From Latrodectus hesperus (taxonomy: Eukaryota; Arthropoda; Arachnida; Araneae; Theridiidae), in contig CM075854.1 of NCBI GenBank assembly GCA_037975125.1, positions 65,413,571 to 65,477,570 on the forward strand: 64,000 nt of DNA, given 5' to 3'. The translations under genes were made by a program, and so were the position numbers. Positions 46,671 to 62,321 of this stretch are shown here, piece by piece (the first letter of the stretch is position 1; the number at the start of each line of letters is the position of its first letter). The notes under the pieces are model-generated. The model did no database searches. It was not told where the DNA came from and was given only the letters and a program-made list of their open reading frames with translations.

Positions 46671-48041
46671 TAATACATAACTAGTTTAAAAAAATGGATA
46701 CGGATAAATGCGGATAAGGATAACTGGTTTTAAAAAATAGCGATGTTTACTTTTTTCCAATTTTCAAAATTACAGTTCTACAACGCGTTTATGCTTTTCC
46801 GTTACACCGTCGATCGGAAATCATAATGTACACACACACAACAATTTAATGTCCTTTATTTCTTATGTTCCTAACATAATTTACATTAAATATGCCAACA
46901 TTGGAGTATTGATCCATCATCACTTGATATGTTTTCAAATTTAATTAGCAGGCAACTTCATTGTTGCATAAAAAATTCCAATATATTTAAAGTTTCAAAT
47001 AATAAATAAAGGAAATAAAAATATAACATTACAAAATAATCTTATTCATATCCTTCTGAACATTAATGTCCACAGTGGTTAAGACTTCGGGCAAAACCAT
47101 TTCATAAAGATTTTTAACTAATTTCAACGATATCATCTAAATATTGAACATTAAATAATGATTGTTATTGATGAGGGTACCTTTTCGTGTATAAATTTTT
47201 TTGCTGAAAACACAGTAACTGAATTTATGATCATACCTTATTTCTTAATAACTTGGTTTATTAAATTTAATGTTTTTACGCAATACTTCTTCCATTATCT
47301 GTTAACCTTTCAGATTTTGAAAATTTCTGAAATTTAGTTCTGAGGATTAACATTTATAAAGGTTAACAAAATCGAGTGTGAATAAAAGACATTTCCCACA
47401 TATATAAAACTAACAACTTCTTAATTTAAAGTTTCCAATGCATTTCTTCCTGTAGGTGAACTGATAACTTTATTATTTTTATATGTTCAAATCTTATCTA
47501 TAAAAAGTCTTAGCTTTAAGAACTAATCCATCAATGTTATCATTTTTCATGATTTTGGTTTAATTATAGAATTTAAACGTAAAATACATTTTTAAAAAAT
47601 TAAATGTCTAAGAAATGCTTAAACGATGAAATATGAGAGATTAAATTATTATTAAAATTATTATCTATTATAATCTAGTTACGTCATGGATTGAAGAAGA
47701 GTGTGCTAACACATGTAATAACGTTGATTGAGCCCTAATCACTTGATAGTTGTTTAAAATTACAAGGCGTTTAGCTATGTTTAGTGACTTCAGGCGTCAA
47801 AAATAATCAACCGGGTATGTGTTACAATAAATGAATATCACAGTTTATCAAAATAACTATAATAAACTAACGGGCGGTAGCTTCTAGTGGAAAATGCGTA
47901 AATATTTTTGGGAGAAATAATAATGCTATAAATGAGATACAAACTACTTACACAGCTTTGTTCAAAACGCTGTTTTGTACCATGAAATAAAGTCTAATGT
48001 ATAGATCAGTTAAAAAATTCGAATGAAGTAAAATATTGGAT
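46671..48041. other. AT-rich non-coding stretch
   Basis: Bases 47680-47900 are slightly more complex but unrecognised. Confidence 0.45.
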
Positions 48042-48091
48042 TTAATGATTTTGCGACAAATGGAAAATTCCATTTGTCACAAAGTCATTAA
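48042..48091. repeat. 22-bp-arm hairpin
   Basis: Arms 48042-48063 and 48070-48091 pair at 20 of 22 positions around a 6-base loop (core GACAAATGG / CCATTTGTC). Confidence 0.88.
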
Positions 48092-48429
48092 ATAATGAAA
48101 TTGTAATTCCTTTTCATTCCTGTCCTTATGTTAAATGATAAGTGAAGTGCATTCAACCAAATATGGAACTTATATAAATACTTAAAATTAAATAATACAG
48201 GAATTTTCTCCATCAAATAATTCTATTCTGATACTGAAACTTTTATAAAATAACAGATTTTTAAAAACATATTAAGGAAACATATAATTTTATCAGAATA
48301 GGCAAAGAGAATTGGAAGGAAACTGTAAACACAAAGAAAATTATTAAATCAACATCAAAATTTTAACAACAATTTTCAGATAAAATATTTCAAAAATAAA
48401 ATATTGTTGTAGAGATAACTTTGAAGGCC

Positions 48430-49782
<1,353 letters not shown>

Positions 49783-49798
49783 TCACAAAATGATGTTG

Positions 49799-50129
49799 TT
49801 GTTGTTGCACCAGCATACTTCTCTGTACCTAGTCCTGAGATGGACTTTACCAGTTGGATAGAAGCAGCTGGATGGAGTCTTCGTGATTTTGAAACAGGGA
49901 GCAAGCAGAATATTCCCAAGACTTGACCTGCCACCCCAGATGAGTTACTTCACCTGGAGGACATTGCGTCCAGATTTAGTGCGCCCCGGCCGCCTTTAGC
50001 AAAAACAATGGAACCTTGGCCAGCCTGGGACTCAATCTCACTTCCTTCCGAAAGTGAGAATGACTCCCTCATTAACCAGGCCCCGTGGCCTCAATATTGG
50101 GATGGGATATAAAATTATATAGGAAAACA
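49799..50129 (-). mobile_element. SINE family 3, minus-strand copy with 16-bp target duplication
   Basis: This is the inverted counterpart of 45282-45610. On the minus strand it has CCACGGGGCCTGGTTAATGA (degenerate A-box region, about 50094-50070) and AGATTGAGTCCC (B-box-like, about 50038-50027). The body follows, ending in CAGCATACTTC-type sequence and a CAACAACAAC tail. The 16-base TCACAAAATGATGTTG occurs at 49783-49798 and 50130-50145, flanking the element. The right-hand copy of this duplication runs straight into another family 3 tail, so this element inserted at or into an older copy. Confidence 0.88.
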
Positions 50130-50145
50130 TCACAAAATGATGTTG

Positions 50146-50245
50146 ATATTGTTGTTGTTGCACCAGCATACTTCCCTGTACCTAGCCCTTAGATGGACTT
50201 TACCAGTTGGATAGAAGCAGCCGGATGGATAACACCATCATCTGG
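50146..50245 (-). mobile_element. SINE family 3, 3' fragment
   Basis: GTTGTTGTTGCACCAGCATA (from 50151) through CCAGTTGGATAGAAGCAGC (ending about 50220) repeats the tail and 3' body of the neighbouring copy, in the same orientation, and stops near 50231. It is the remaining 3' end of an older copy or a truncated insertion. Confidence 0.85.
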
Positions 50246-50289
50246 TACCATAAATATGTTACATCATTTTGATAATATGTTAACCATTT

Positions 50290-51720
50290 TTGTACGCACG
50301 TCTGTGAGGCCATGCGTTAGGATTTTTTCTGGGTTTTCTCCCAAACACAATAAGTAAATACAATCAACAATGTATAAAAGTCTTCCCAGAAAGAAGTATG
50401 CGATGACTTTCCTATAATCTTCTGCTGTTAGGCTAACGGCTACCTGATATTAAATACATTCACCATCTCATTGCGATCTGATATTTTTTCTGATCTGATT
50501 ATAGTTCTGAACTGTTCTATGTTGAAGGTCTGGACTTCTGTACCAATCACTGAGGAACAAATTTATATGGTTGTTACGTTTCTACGTGTATGGTTTATAC
50601 ATGTACGTTTCTACATGTATGGTTAGTACATGTACGTTTCTACATGTATGGTTAGTACATGTACGTTTCTACATGTATGGTTAATACATGTACGTTTCTA
50701 CATGTATGGTTAATACATGTACGTTTCTACATGTATGATTAGTACATGTATGTTTCTATATGTGTGGTTAATGCATGTACGTTTCTACATGTATGGTTAA
50801 TACATATATGTTTCTACGTGTATGATTAATACATGTACGTTTCTACATGTATGATTAGTACATGTACGCTTCTTCATGTATGGTTTATACAGTTCTACGT
50901 GTACAATTCTACATGTATGTCCTGGTGGGCACTTCAAAATTTTCTGGATATTCGTCTTTTAACAAATGAGAATATGGTGCTCCATTCATTCAAAAGAATC
51001 CCAGAAAGAAATATGCGTCACCTATTCATATAATTAACAAAAATCTCAGGCTATTAGAATATGGTTAGGCGATGTCAAATATGTTCACTGTTTATGGATC
51101 AGCTTGATCGAACAATGGTCCTAAGTTCGATCCAACAATTGTACTATTTAACAATGAGAAAAAAATTTTGCGTGTTTGCTTTTTGCATGTATTTCTGTCT
51201 GGGAGGGTTCTTTCCTCGTGATCCGTAAATATATTCCATTACTTATAAAAAATATTCTTGAAAAGCAAAACGTTGTGGATGTAAAAAATACGAAAGTTTT
51301 CAGCTGTTAAGCAATATACTATTAGTGCTATTGGGTTATACGGTGGTGTCGAAGATATATATTTCTCAGCCCCTGTTAAGCAACGGGTTCTCAGTTTCTA
51401 TACACCTGTTAAGCAACGGGTAATGAGTGTTCTGTTTCTCTTTTTTTACATGAATAGATGGAATTCATGTTTTGTTCTGTGCTTACCGTGGTTTTGTGGT
51501 AAGACAAGAGGCATAAGGTTCCAGGTACCTTAACAAATCTGAAGATGGATGTTACAATTCTGCATGCACATCTGTCAGGGTAGGTGCATGAGAGTTTACC
51601 TGTTTTCGCCCAATATCGATGAAAATTCTTTCCGGAGGACAAATTAAGCGGTGGATAATATATATCTTACAACGTCCTTATGCAGTTAGGCTGTTTACTT
51701 AGCGGTTTGGTCTGTAATGG
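50290..51720. repeat. Cluster of degenerate direct repeats around a minisatellite
   Basis: Related segments recur in the same orientation. GTACGCACGTCTGTGAGG (50292), TTGCATGTATTTCTGTCTGG (51184) and CTGCATGCACATCTGTCAGG (51560) each precede CCC/TT-rich stretches. CCCAGAAAGAAGTATGCG (50394) recurs as CCCAGAAAGAAATATGCG (51000). GTTAGGCTAACGG (50430), GGTTAGGCGATG (51063) and GTTAGGCTGTTTACTTAGCGG (51688) follow them. CCTGTTAAGCAACGGGT is repeated exactly at 51372-51388 and 51405-51421. This looks like two or three eroded copies of one long repeat with the 29-bp minisatellite between copies. No coding content was recognised. Confidence 0.6.
50576..50915. repeat. 29-bp minisatellite, about 11 units
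   Basis: Units starting ACGTTTCTACATGTATGG recur every 29 bases at 50576, 50605, 50634, 50663, 50692, 50721, 50750, 50779, 50808, 50837 and 50866, and then decay. Each unit contains a TACATGTA or ACATGT palindrome. The most uniform units are in the left half. Confidence 0.96.
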
Positions 51721-54700
51721 ATGCAAGAAAACTTTCCCATTTCCTATCTTTACTACGCCTGAATACGATTTACTATGCAGTGTGTGCAGTATTTGTGCTA
51801 CTTTCTATGCAGTGTCAAATCATCGCACTACCAGTTGAACAAATGAAACTGATATAATTATATCGGTGGCACAAATAGTGCACTTCGGAAAATCTTTCTA
51901 CTCATAGCAACTCTACTCTCATAGCTAACATCTAAAAATCATCTCTACTCATAGCATTTTAAATGTAAGCTTACATTAAGTCCTACGTTTAAAAATACAG
52001 AGTACTGTATATAAATGAATATAGAGTACTGTAATTTTTACATTTTATGATTAATACAAAATATTTTATGTATGAAAAATACTAGAAAAAACATTTAAAA
52101 TTAATTTTGCTCCTTATATTAGTTACAGAAGATTTTCAATTAATATTTTAAATTGAATTGTGTCTGTATAGATAAAAAAATAAATACGAAAATAGTATTT
52201 CTAATTATAAGAATGTTTGTTAAATATAACAGTAAAACCTAACTGTTTTTGATATTCTGAAAATAATTTTTAAGTACATATGCAGTGAAATAAAACTCGT
52301 TTGAAAATAGATTTTACGAAAGCAAACCATTTGTTAATTGTCATTATCTATAAACACTAGTCTATATGTAGAAAGCTTGATAAGCGAAACCAATTTTTAC
52401 AATTAAAAGCATTGTTTGGGCAATTACAGTCACAGTATCCTTAAGGGTAATAATCTTCTATACAAGCGTCTAAAAACTTTTTTAGACCATCTAATAACAT
52501 GCTAAAATCTTTCGTTGCCGCAAAAAGGAAAACCCTTTCTCATTTCTCCAAGCAATTTCAATCAATTTTTCCTCATTTTAAAGGTAAACATTTTTGCGTG
52601 ATTCATTTGAATTCAATTATAAATTCTTCTCTTTCTTTATCTATTATTGAAACCATCTACGCAAAAATTTTCTTCCCAATTAATTTTAACACTCGTTAAC
52701 TCATATTAATGGTGCTAGAAATATGTGAGCATGAAACACGTGTGAAGGAAAATTTATTAAGCACCTTTCATCTTAGATTGTTCCAAAGCTTGATTTTTTC
52801 TCATAAAATAATTGCATCGGAGTTGAAATGGTTTTAATTAATTTTGAATAAATTATCATGGTAAGAAAAATACCGCATTTCTTTTATTATATCTAAGGTT
52901 TATAAAAGGATTTCTGTTAAATATCAACCACGATTTATTTCATAAAGTGTTATTTCCGTTGGCGTGAAATATAAATTTAGACGCCTTTCAAAGTATTTCC
53001 TAAGACAATAATAAATGTCAAAAAATTATTTATAGAAATTCCATATAAAAGCGGAATAAAAAATTTTATTAGCCATATAAATTTATAAAAATTTCACTCC
53101 ATTTTTCCTCGTGATTAAATTATCATTTTTAGAAGAAAATCTCTCTCATTACAATGATTTGACTTCAAGGTTATAAAAATAAGTAGTAAATTCATGATTC
53201 TTATAAATCATTGAATGGAACCAAGTTAATAAAACTTTTTTCCAGAATAATAGTCAATAAGTAATTAAGTTAACTTATGAAAGCGTGCTTTTACTTAAAA
53301 CTATTTCGAAATGTCTTAGGTAATTTGCTTAAAGTGGAAAAAACATGGAACAATAATGTATTGAAAAGAAGAATTTTCTTTTTAATACTATTTTAATTAT
53401 ATACATTTTCTTTATTATCTAGCAACATGTGCTTAGCATCACATTGTAAATCCCTTCCTCTTTTTTTATTTATGACAGATTGAATGAAATTAAAGTTCAA
53501 CAAAGAATATATAAAGTTTCTTGACTCTATAAGATTTTATTGTTCACCCGTCTGTTAAATGAATTATAATCCACACAAGATCTGTTTTTTTTCCAAAACT
53601 ATATTTATATTCGAGAATTATAATTATGTATATAATTATTAAATTTATATTGCATTTAAATACATGTTTTAAAAAGTCTGTTAAACCAATAAATTGACAG
53701 TTATAGTAAATAATTCGCATAATAAAATATTTTAATTTAAATATTTTTTTTATTTCTAAATAAATACAATCAAAAAGTAGATATCTTGGAAAAAATACTT
53801 TAAATGAATAAAAAATTTCAATTAAGCATTTTTAGCGCATTCTTTCTTAAGTAAGTTTTTTTTTTCTGAAAGAAGAACATTGCATTAAATAAATCTAAAT
53901 AATGTATTCCAAATGCCTTATCTTTATCTTGTTAAATAAAAAATTAATGGAATTTAATAAGAAATAAACTGAATAATTTAAATATCTATAATTTTAAATT
54001 AAAAAAAGATAAATAAAAAATAATAATAAACCCTAAATATCATTACGCATATTTACAATTTGTTCTGACATAAAAAGATTAGAAGATTGATATCGTATAG
54101 CGCAAATTATTTTTAAAAAATAATCTTAAAATCAAAACACTACTTTTCACATCATAATTTTGAACAAGTGAAAAATTAATTTTAATTAAGTAATTTCTCC
54201 CAGCAAATCCTATTCGTGAAAAACCATGATACGGATATACTGCCATCTACTGTGAAGAAGTGTTACTAGAATTAAATGCACTGTTCTCTGAATCATTTTT
54301 TATCTTTTTCTTAACAGAAAAATTCTGTTTATGCAGACGAAATTAGAGTTTAAGAGGAAAATTTAATATATTTAATATATTTAATCTTGAGATTAATGTT
54401 TATCACTCTTTTAACTCTACAAATATAAGGATCTTTATTTTTTAAATCTTATCTGTTTACATAAAATGTTATTATAAGGGATTTTATATGGGTTTCAGAC
54501 CATATGAAAATAAACTTCTTGTTTCAAACAGAAATGGATTTTAAATATTAAAACGAGTCATAAAATTTTACCTATTTCAGATATTTTTCACACATTTAAA
54601 ATAAAATATTCTACTAACGGCGGTAGAAATGCTTGTGGTTCCCTGTTTTTGGATGCTTTGCATAAAATCGAAAGATCAGTGAATTTAATCAGTTATTTGC

Positions 54701-57700
54701 AAAGCTATTAAAATTTTAATTTTCAAACATATGCAAATGATGAGCAAAGTATAGCATCGAAAGACTTGAAGTATCCTTACAGTCCCTGCATATTGTTTTT
54801 AAATTTTTAGCAGTCGATTTTTTATTGCATTAATACGGCAAAAAAGTTTCGTTTACGTAAAATAAAAACAAATCTTATTATTTTTAAATTTCTATAAGAA
54901 TTTTTTCAAGAAAAGAAGAGTAAATTAAATTATGATGACAAACAATTATTGTTTATTATAAACTATTTGTATCAACAATACCGTGTTAGATCAAGAAAAT
55001 TCAAATATTCAAAAAAGTTATCTACACATAAAAATCGTCTGTTTATATTTAACTCTTCTACTTTAATATTGGATTAAAGTAAATTATTCCTCTTTTACTT
55101 TTCAGGCGATGATAATTTAAAACGTAAAATGCTCAGCCTCACATTAAGTAAAGTGATTTTATCCTTAGTTTTATAATTTAAATCCAATACCTTTAAGTAT
55201 TATAATTCAAATCTAATAAATTAAAACAGAGTGTTAAAGTATCTCTAAGCAAGAAAATTTAAAATGTTGCTAGTTTTTTATTTACACTCTTATATTGTTT
55301 CTTTATATTTATTTTGTTAAAAATTGTGTTAAATATGTTAGCATATATCAAAAAAAATATTGCAACGAAGAAAATCACAATTTGCACTTTATTTTTTTAA
55401 AAAAAACTTGTTACTGTTTTTTATATTTTTTTACAGAATGAATTTTTTAAAATATGAAAATTTTTGAAAAACAACTCAAATTCTTGTTCAGTGTTTAGAA
55501 CCTATTACCTTGGTACCCCTATCTGACATTAAACCTATGAAATATCAATAACACTGATGCTAAATTAAAGTAAATTAAAATTCTAGATTTTAAAAGTTTT
55601 TTATACCAATGAATGCATATGTATAAAAAATCAAGTTTGAGAAATAACTAATATATAAGGTATTTAAATAAAATGTTGTGATACGAAAACAATTAAAATG
55701 TAAGATTTATAAAATGAAAACATTTTGACCTCAATTTTGGGATGAAAAATATTGCAATTGTTTTTAATATTTTTATTAATAACAAATTAATTTTAATATC
55801 AACTTGCATTTCTAGTGCAATGTAAATAAACAAAATATGTTAATATCAGAAATTTGTAAAAATTTTTACTAAGTTAACTTAGATTTTCCCAACAGATTCG
55901 GATTTAAAGGAAAAAGAGAAATTCTTTCGATTTTGCTGAACATTTTATCACTCAACCAAAATTTATCGAGAGTTTGGACTTCACTTTATTTCTGTTTCTT
56001 TTAGTAGGTTCATAGTGGGAAACAGTGGAGAAAATGAGCCAAAAAAAGAGCGAGAGAGAACTATCACCTTTAGGAATGCCAATAAACATTGGGTTTTCTT
56101 ATATAAGCCCGATTAATGATACCAGTATCAAGTCTTAGAACTCTGAGTATTGTAATTCAGGACAATCTTTATACAACTTTTCATTGAATGAGTAACTCTT
56201 AAAAAAGAGTATAGAGAAATTTTCAAAAATTCTAAATAACTTTCTTAACACTTTTCTAGGTCTAATTATATTTATAACTAATTTATTTCCTTACAAACAA
56301 TAAAATACATTGCTTAAGAGAATATAATAAACAACATAACTTTATGCCATTTTTAATATGATGCTTTCTAAGCAATCGGCTATATCAATACTGAAAAAAT
56401 TAATGATTTCAATATTTTCATGGAGGCACAGGAAAGTCTGTGAGTCAAACTTGATCTGAGGAAATTGCTTTTATTAACTTAGATTAGGATGCTTCAGATT
56501 AGGGATCAAATTTTATAAAATAAGGATATTTCTTTTACATCAGTGGTTGTATTCTTGTCAAACTTATATATTTTATTCATTGTAAAACAAATTCTATTTC
56601 TATTAGTACTTTGTACAATTTCTTACACGTTCCGCTTCTAAGGATTCCAGTTTGAACTTGAAAATTTATGAAAGATGCAGCAAAATTAAACCAGTCACGT
56701 GTACATTATATTATTTCTATGGATTACTATGGATAAGTTGGGTGAAATAAAATCTATTATATGAAATCATTTTAACTCCCCCTGTAAGCTTTGCTTTCCT
56801 CGTAAATGTTGATGATAATAAAGAACTTCTTTCTAGATTATATGAAAATTTATACCGTGAATCATTAAAAATGAAGAGAAAATCGTCCAGAAACGGTTTT
56901 TATAGAAATAATAATTTCAAAACTAATACGAAATTAAATGAAATATTTTGATTAGAATCTAAATTTTATAGCATTCACAATTTATTCTCATGTATTAAAT
57001 TAGCGAGACGTATCCACTGATATCCATAAACCCCAGATGTAAAACAATGTATATAATAGTAATACCTCTATAAATATTAAACAATTATGCAATACTGGAA
57101 ATAACAACCTATAATTTTATATTTCAAGACTAAGATAAATTAATCAGTTTTCCCAATATTTTCACAATATTTTAGAATATATTTAAAAAATTAGGAATAG
57201 GAAATATGAGATAATTTTTATGGAGAGAGGAGAGATTTTTTTTCGTGTGAAACGAAAAAAAATCTTTGTGACGAAATTATTTAAATTTTAAAGCACACAC
57301 ACATGAAAACCTTACACAAAGTTAATTGACGTGTCTCCCTCGTAATAAGGTACTAAAACTATATTCTTTCTTTCTGAAAAATGTTAATAGAAAAAGTGAA
57401 AATTACTATGATGAGCAAGATGATTATTCCTTAGTACATAATTTGAATTCAATAATTTACCCATAGCAAATTAACTTTTAATGGAAAAGGCTTCACTTGA
57501 CAGACTAATTTCGTTCGATAACAGCATCTAATTATGTCATTAGAACGGAGAAATCTAGCTCCAAAAAAGCTTCAAAAAACATAGCAAGTAAAATATTAAA
57601 CACAAAAAGTTAGAATGTACTATTTATATTTGAAAAGCATTAATGTTTAGTTTATTGAGAAAACAAAAGTAAACAAAATTGATATATATGTAACGTTAAT

Positions 57701-58027
57701 ATAAAATTTTATAAGCAATAAATATAATTTTATGTTTCTTAAAATTGTGAAGTGTATTAATATATTTTAAAAATAAAAATTAATCCAAAATAAATTCTCG
57801 CATGTGATCTAACAACTTAATTTGTTTTGGGAGAACTCGCGCGTTTGTGAGTGATAAGAAGTTAACACAAAAATCGGGGATATATTCAAACAATAATGCT
57901 GCTTTACTAGTAAAAAGTATTTTCATATGGCTTGGGATTTTAATTTTAACTGAAGTTCTACTGATTAATATTTATATATCTATTTCATCTTTATTTGAAT
58001 ATACTAAAAATTATCAAAATATCAAGT
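51721..58027. other. Long AT-rich non-coding stretch
   Basis: I see no gene, RNA or element boundary in these 6.3 kb. The most complex short segments are 54230-54300 (ACTGCCATCTACTGTG, resembling sequence found in some transposon ends) and 55980-56110. Neither could be assigned. Confidence 0.55.
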
Positions 58028-60117
58028 TCTTCTTCTTCTTAAGGTTGGGTTTGTATGTCCTTGGCACCTCTGCTTTAATCAGCATTTTGTTCCATTAACT
58101 CCAAATCCAATGTTTCCTAGTCCCAGTTACTCGGGTCACCCACTTTATTAATAAAGTCCGATAACCCTTTAATGAAGTCTAGGTGTAACTTTCTAGTATG
58201 AATAATGCCTAAAGAAGTTAATCTAGGGAGGGCAAGAGCCTCGCATTCGTAAATGATATGCTTGGCCGTTTCCTCATGCGTATGACATTTCCCGCAGATA
58301 GGGTCTTGCTGAAACAATCCCATTTTATGGAGGTGTTTTCTGAAATAGTAGTGCCCAGTTATGAAGCCTACGATTAAACGTATCTTCTGCCTAGAGCCCC
58401 TAAGAATTTCAGAAACAATCCTCGCTGATGATCCATAGATCATACTTTTAGCGTAGGTTTGACCAGAAGTGTAGAGCCAAGCTTCATACATCTTCCGTTT
58501 TTCCCATCTAAGAACATTGGTTTTTGCGGTCTTTAAATTGGTCCCACAAAAAGGTTCTGCACCAATGGGAACAAAAGACGATCCTTGTTTAGCAAGCTCA
58601 TCAGCCCTTTCATTACCTTCGATACCTTTGTGCCCTGGCACCCATACAAGGATCACCTTGTTTCTAGTTGCCAGTTCTATAAGAAGGTTTCTACATTCCA
58701 AAATCATTTTAGATTTCATTTCAAAAGAACTAAGCGCTTTTAAAGCGGCTTAACTGTCATTAACAATGAGAATCCGCTTACCGTAGTAGCCCTTCCTCAT
58801 ATTTAGTCGCAGACAGTGGATAATGGCCAAAACTTCTGCCTGGAACACCGTAGCGTATCGCTCAAGGATTACAGACATGCTGGTTCTTGGTGACACGCCA
58901 CATACTCCCAGTCCTGAGAGGCTTTTCTTCAGTGATCCATCTGTATACCAGATTAGATCTCCTGTTTTAGTTTTAAACATGTTGTTATCCCATTCATCTC
59001 CAGTTGGAAAAACTATTTCAAATGTCCTATCAAACATGTATGATTTTTCCATGATGTCCGAGGGCATCAGGAAAGTAGGATCTTGAATTTTCCTGGTAAT
59101 GCCCCTGTGCCCTTTGGCAACAGGCTGGTCGTATCAGTGGTTTTGCAGCTTCATTCTGTATGCAGTCATTCTGGCAGTGCTGCAGATGAAGATGTCTAAG
59201 GGAGTCAGATCCAACATAACCTCCAATGCTCTGGTTGGCGCGGTGGACATTGCTCCTGTGATGCAGAGGCAGGCAAGTCTTTGTAGACCTCCTAGTCTAT
59301 CAATCACTGTCTTCTGTTCCACCTTACGCTACCAAATCACACAGGCATATGTGAGAATGGGCCTGACAATAGTTGTGTACATCCATAACATCAGTTTTGG
59401 ATATAACCCCAGTTTTTACCCAGCATTCGCCTGCAAATCATAAAGCTTTTCTTTGCTCGGTTAATTTTATCATCATTTTGCTTATTCCAGGTGAGTTTTT
59501 GGTTTAAATAAATGCCCAGATACTTCACCTCAGAAGCCACATTGATTTCAACATAAGAAAGTCTTGGTATGAAAAACCCCTTCCGTTTCTTTTTGCGTGT
59601 AAAAGGTACAAGGTAGGTTTTCTGAGGATTAACCATCAGGTCCCTATCCATGCACCATTGACCTACATAACTTAGAGCATCCTGCATGAGATGACAAGTT
59701 ATGTCGAAATCTTTGCCAAGGATAAGGATGACAATGTCATCAGCATATCCTTGCGTATAATAGCCCCTATCATTTAGATGTTTTATAAGGCTATTTACAA
59801 CTAGGTTCCAAAATAATGGTGACAGAACACCTCCTTGAGGACAACCTCTAGTAGTCTTTTTTTTCAAATGATTCAACGAAGATGTTCATTTGTATACATC
59901 TATCCGAAATTAAGGCCTCAATCCAAGTACACAGGGTCTGATTAATCCCTGCCCCTCAAAGTAAATTGAGGATGGATGGACGGGAAGTGTTATCAAAGGC
60001 ACCCTGGATGTCGAGGAAAGTTGCCAAGGCAATATCTGTTTGATCCAGAGTGGTTTCAGTCTTGGAAACTAGCTGATGTAGAGCGGTTTCAGTAGATTTG
60101 CAAGGCTTTTTGTATGT
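58028..60117 (-). mobile_element. 5'-truncated LINE with reverse transcriptase and RNase H
   Basis: Read on the minus strand, the coding part runs from about 60117 to TAA-type ends near 58117. A 3' untranslated tail follows, ending in an AAGAAGAAGAAG repeat (plus-strand TTCTTCTTCTT at 58028-58040). Endonuclease and the first reverse-transcriptase motifs are absent, the normal result of incomplete reverse transcription. The RNase H domain places it with I/LOA/Jockey-like LINEs. No target-site duplication could be fixed. The plus-strand open frames here are shadows. Confidence 0.88.
58117..60117 (-). pseudogene. LINE ORF2 remnant: reverse transcriptase, RNase H, zinc knuckle
   Basis: In order on the minus strand: STETALHQLV and FLDIQGAFDN (palm motif A, about 60090-59990), TTRGCPQGGVLSPLFWNLVV (motif B, about 59850), GYADDIVIL (motif C with the catalytic Asp pair, about 59755) and VKYLGIYLNQKLTW (thumb, about 59520). 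RNase H follows with all four acidic residues: WYTDGS, FQAEV, VNDS and NERADELA (about 58960-58590). Last is CGKCHTHEETAKHIIYEC, a zinc knuckle (about 58300). A frame change lies between 59391 and 59322, and stops interrupt it at about 59131, 58747 and elsewhere. The longest intact pieces are 59391-59876 and 58117-58719. It is dead but only mildly eroded. Confidence 0.9.
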
Positions 60118-60479
60118 TTTGTAGGGTTTCTATTTCTCCCTCCTACGCAGATGTTTAGGATACACAATAAAGAATAAATCTCGGTTGAGTCCTCTCACAC
60201 GTTCAAAAACCGACCTCAGATTAACAAATTTGCTTATTTATTCTGTTAAACAATGATTTTCAAAGTCTACATTTTCCACATATGTTGAAAAATTAGAATT
60301 AAATCCCAATTTTACTTTGGAGTAGTGATGTATAAGCAGCATTTACTATCATAATATTATGAGAAAATATAAATTTAGTACCAGTAAATAAGAATACATT
60401 GCATAACGTTCGTACATGTTTGTTCTCGTTTTTAAAACTAGGTAGCTCTGAACATTTTAATCTGAATTATGGATGTAAG
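60118..60479. other. AT-rich non-coding stretch
   Basis: Flank of the LINE; a segment at 60120-60230 is moderately complex but unrecognised. Confidence 0.45.
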
Positions 60480-60960
60480 AGAACTTATAGGGGTTATATA
60501 AATTATGGAAACACCTTAGATGTATAAGAAATCATTTATCAATATGGTGTAGAACCATATTTGGCGTGTAACACAGCTTGGATTTACTTAAGAGTCAATC
60601 CTACAAGTGCAGAATAGTGTTTAGAAGAGTTTTGTAGCATTCTACATTTTGTGAAAACTCTGGGAGAAATAATTGTGGAGAATATTGATTCTGTATTCAA
60701 CACTATAAAATATACCTTAACGATTCAATTATATTGAGGTTAACTGATTGTGTGGGTAGATATTTAACTTAATAATCTCATTCTTCAAACCATGATTGGA
60801 CAAGTCCCGGAACATGAAATGTCTCTGATTGTATCCTGAAGGAAACAAAATTTGAATGATGGGTTGGACTTGGTCAACTAAAATGTTCTTATACTTCTCC
60901 CGAGTGATCCTTCTTTTCTGTGCTTTTGCTGTTGCTATTCATTTTCTTAGACATTAAAAT
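60480..60960 (-). pseudogene. Decayed Tc1-like transposase, C-terminal half
   Basis: On the minus strand, LVDQVQPIIQILFPSGY-type sequence (about 60890-60840) precedes a degraded stretch. IQAVLHAKYGSTPY near 60590-60550 fits the usual C-terminal end of a Tc1 subfamily. The 3' flank TTATATAAATTATGGAAACA (about 60493-60515) resembles a Tc1 terminal region. Stops are present in every frame. This is a different subfamily from the 41.5-kb element. The call rests on pieces recognised by eye. Confidence 0.6.

Positions 60961-62321
<1,361 letters not shown>

Noticed and set aside
50576..50915. CRISPR-like array
   Set aside because: The 29-bp units are contiguous with no unique spacers; it is a minisatellite in a eukaryotic setting.
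57847..58098. 83-codon plus-strand frame with membrane-like composition
   Set aside because: It has no ATG start and overlaps the microsatellite tail of the minus-strand LINE; Phe/Ile richness follows from AT-rich DNA.
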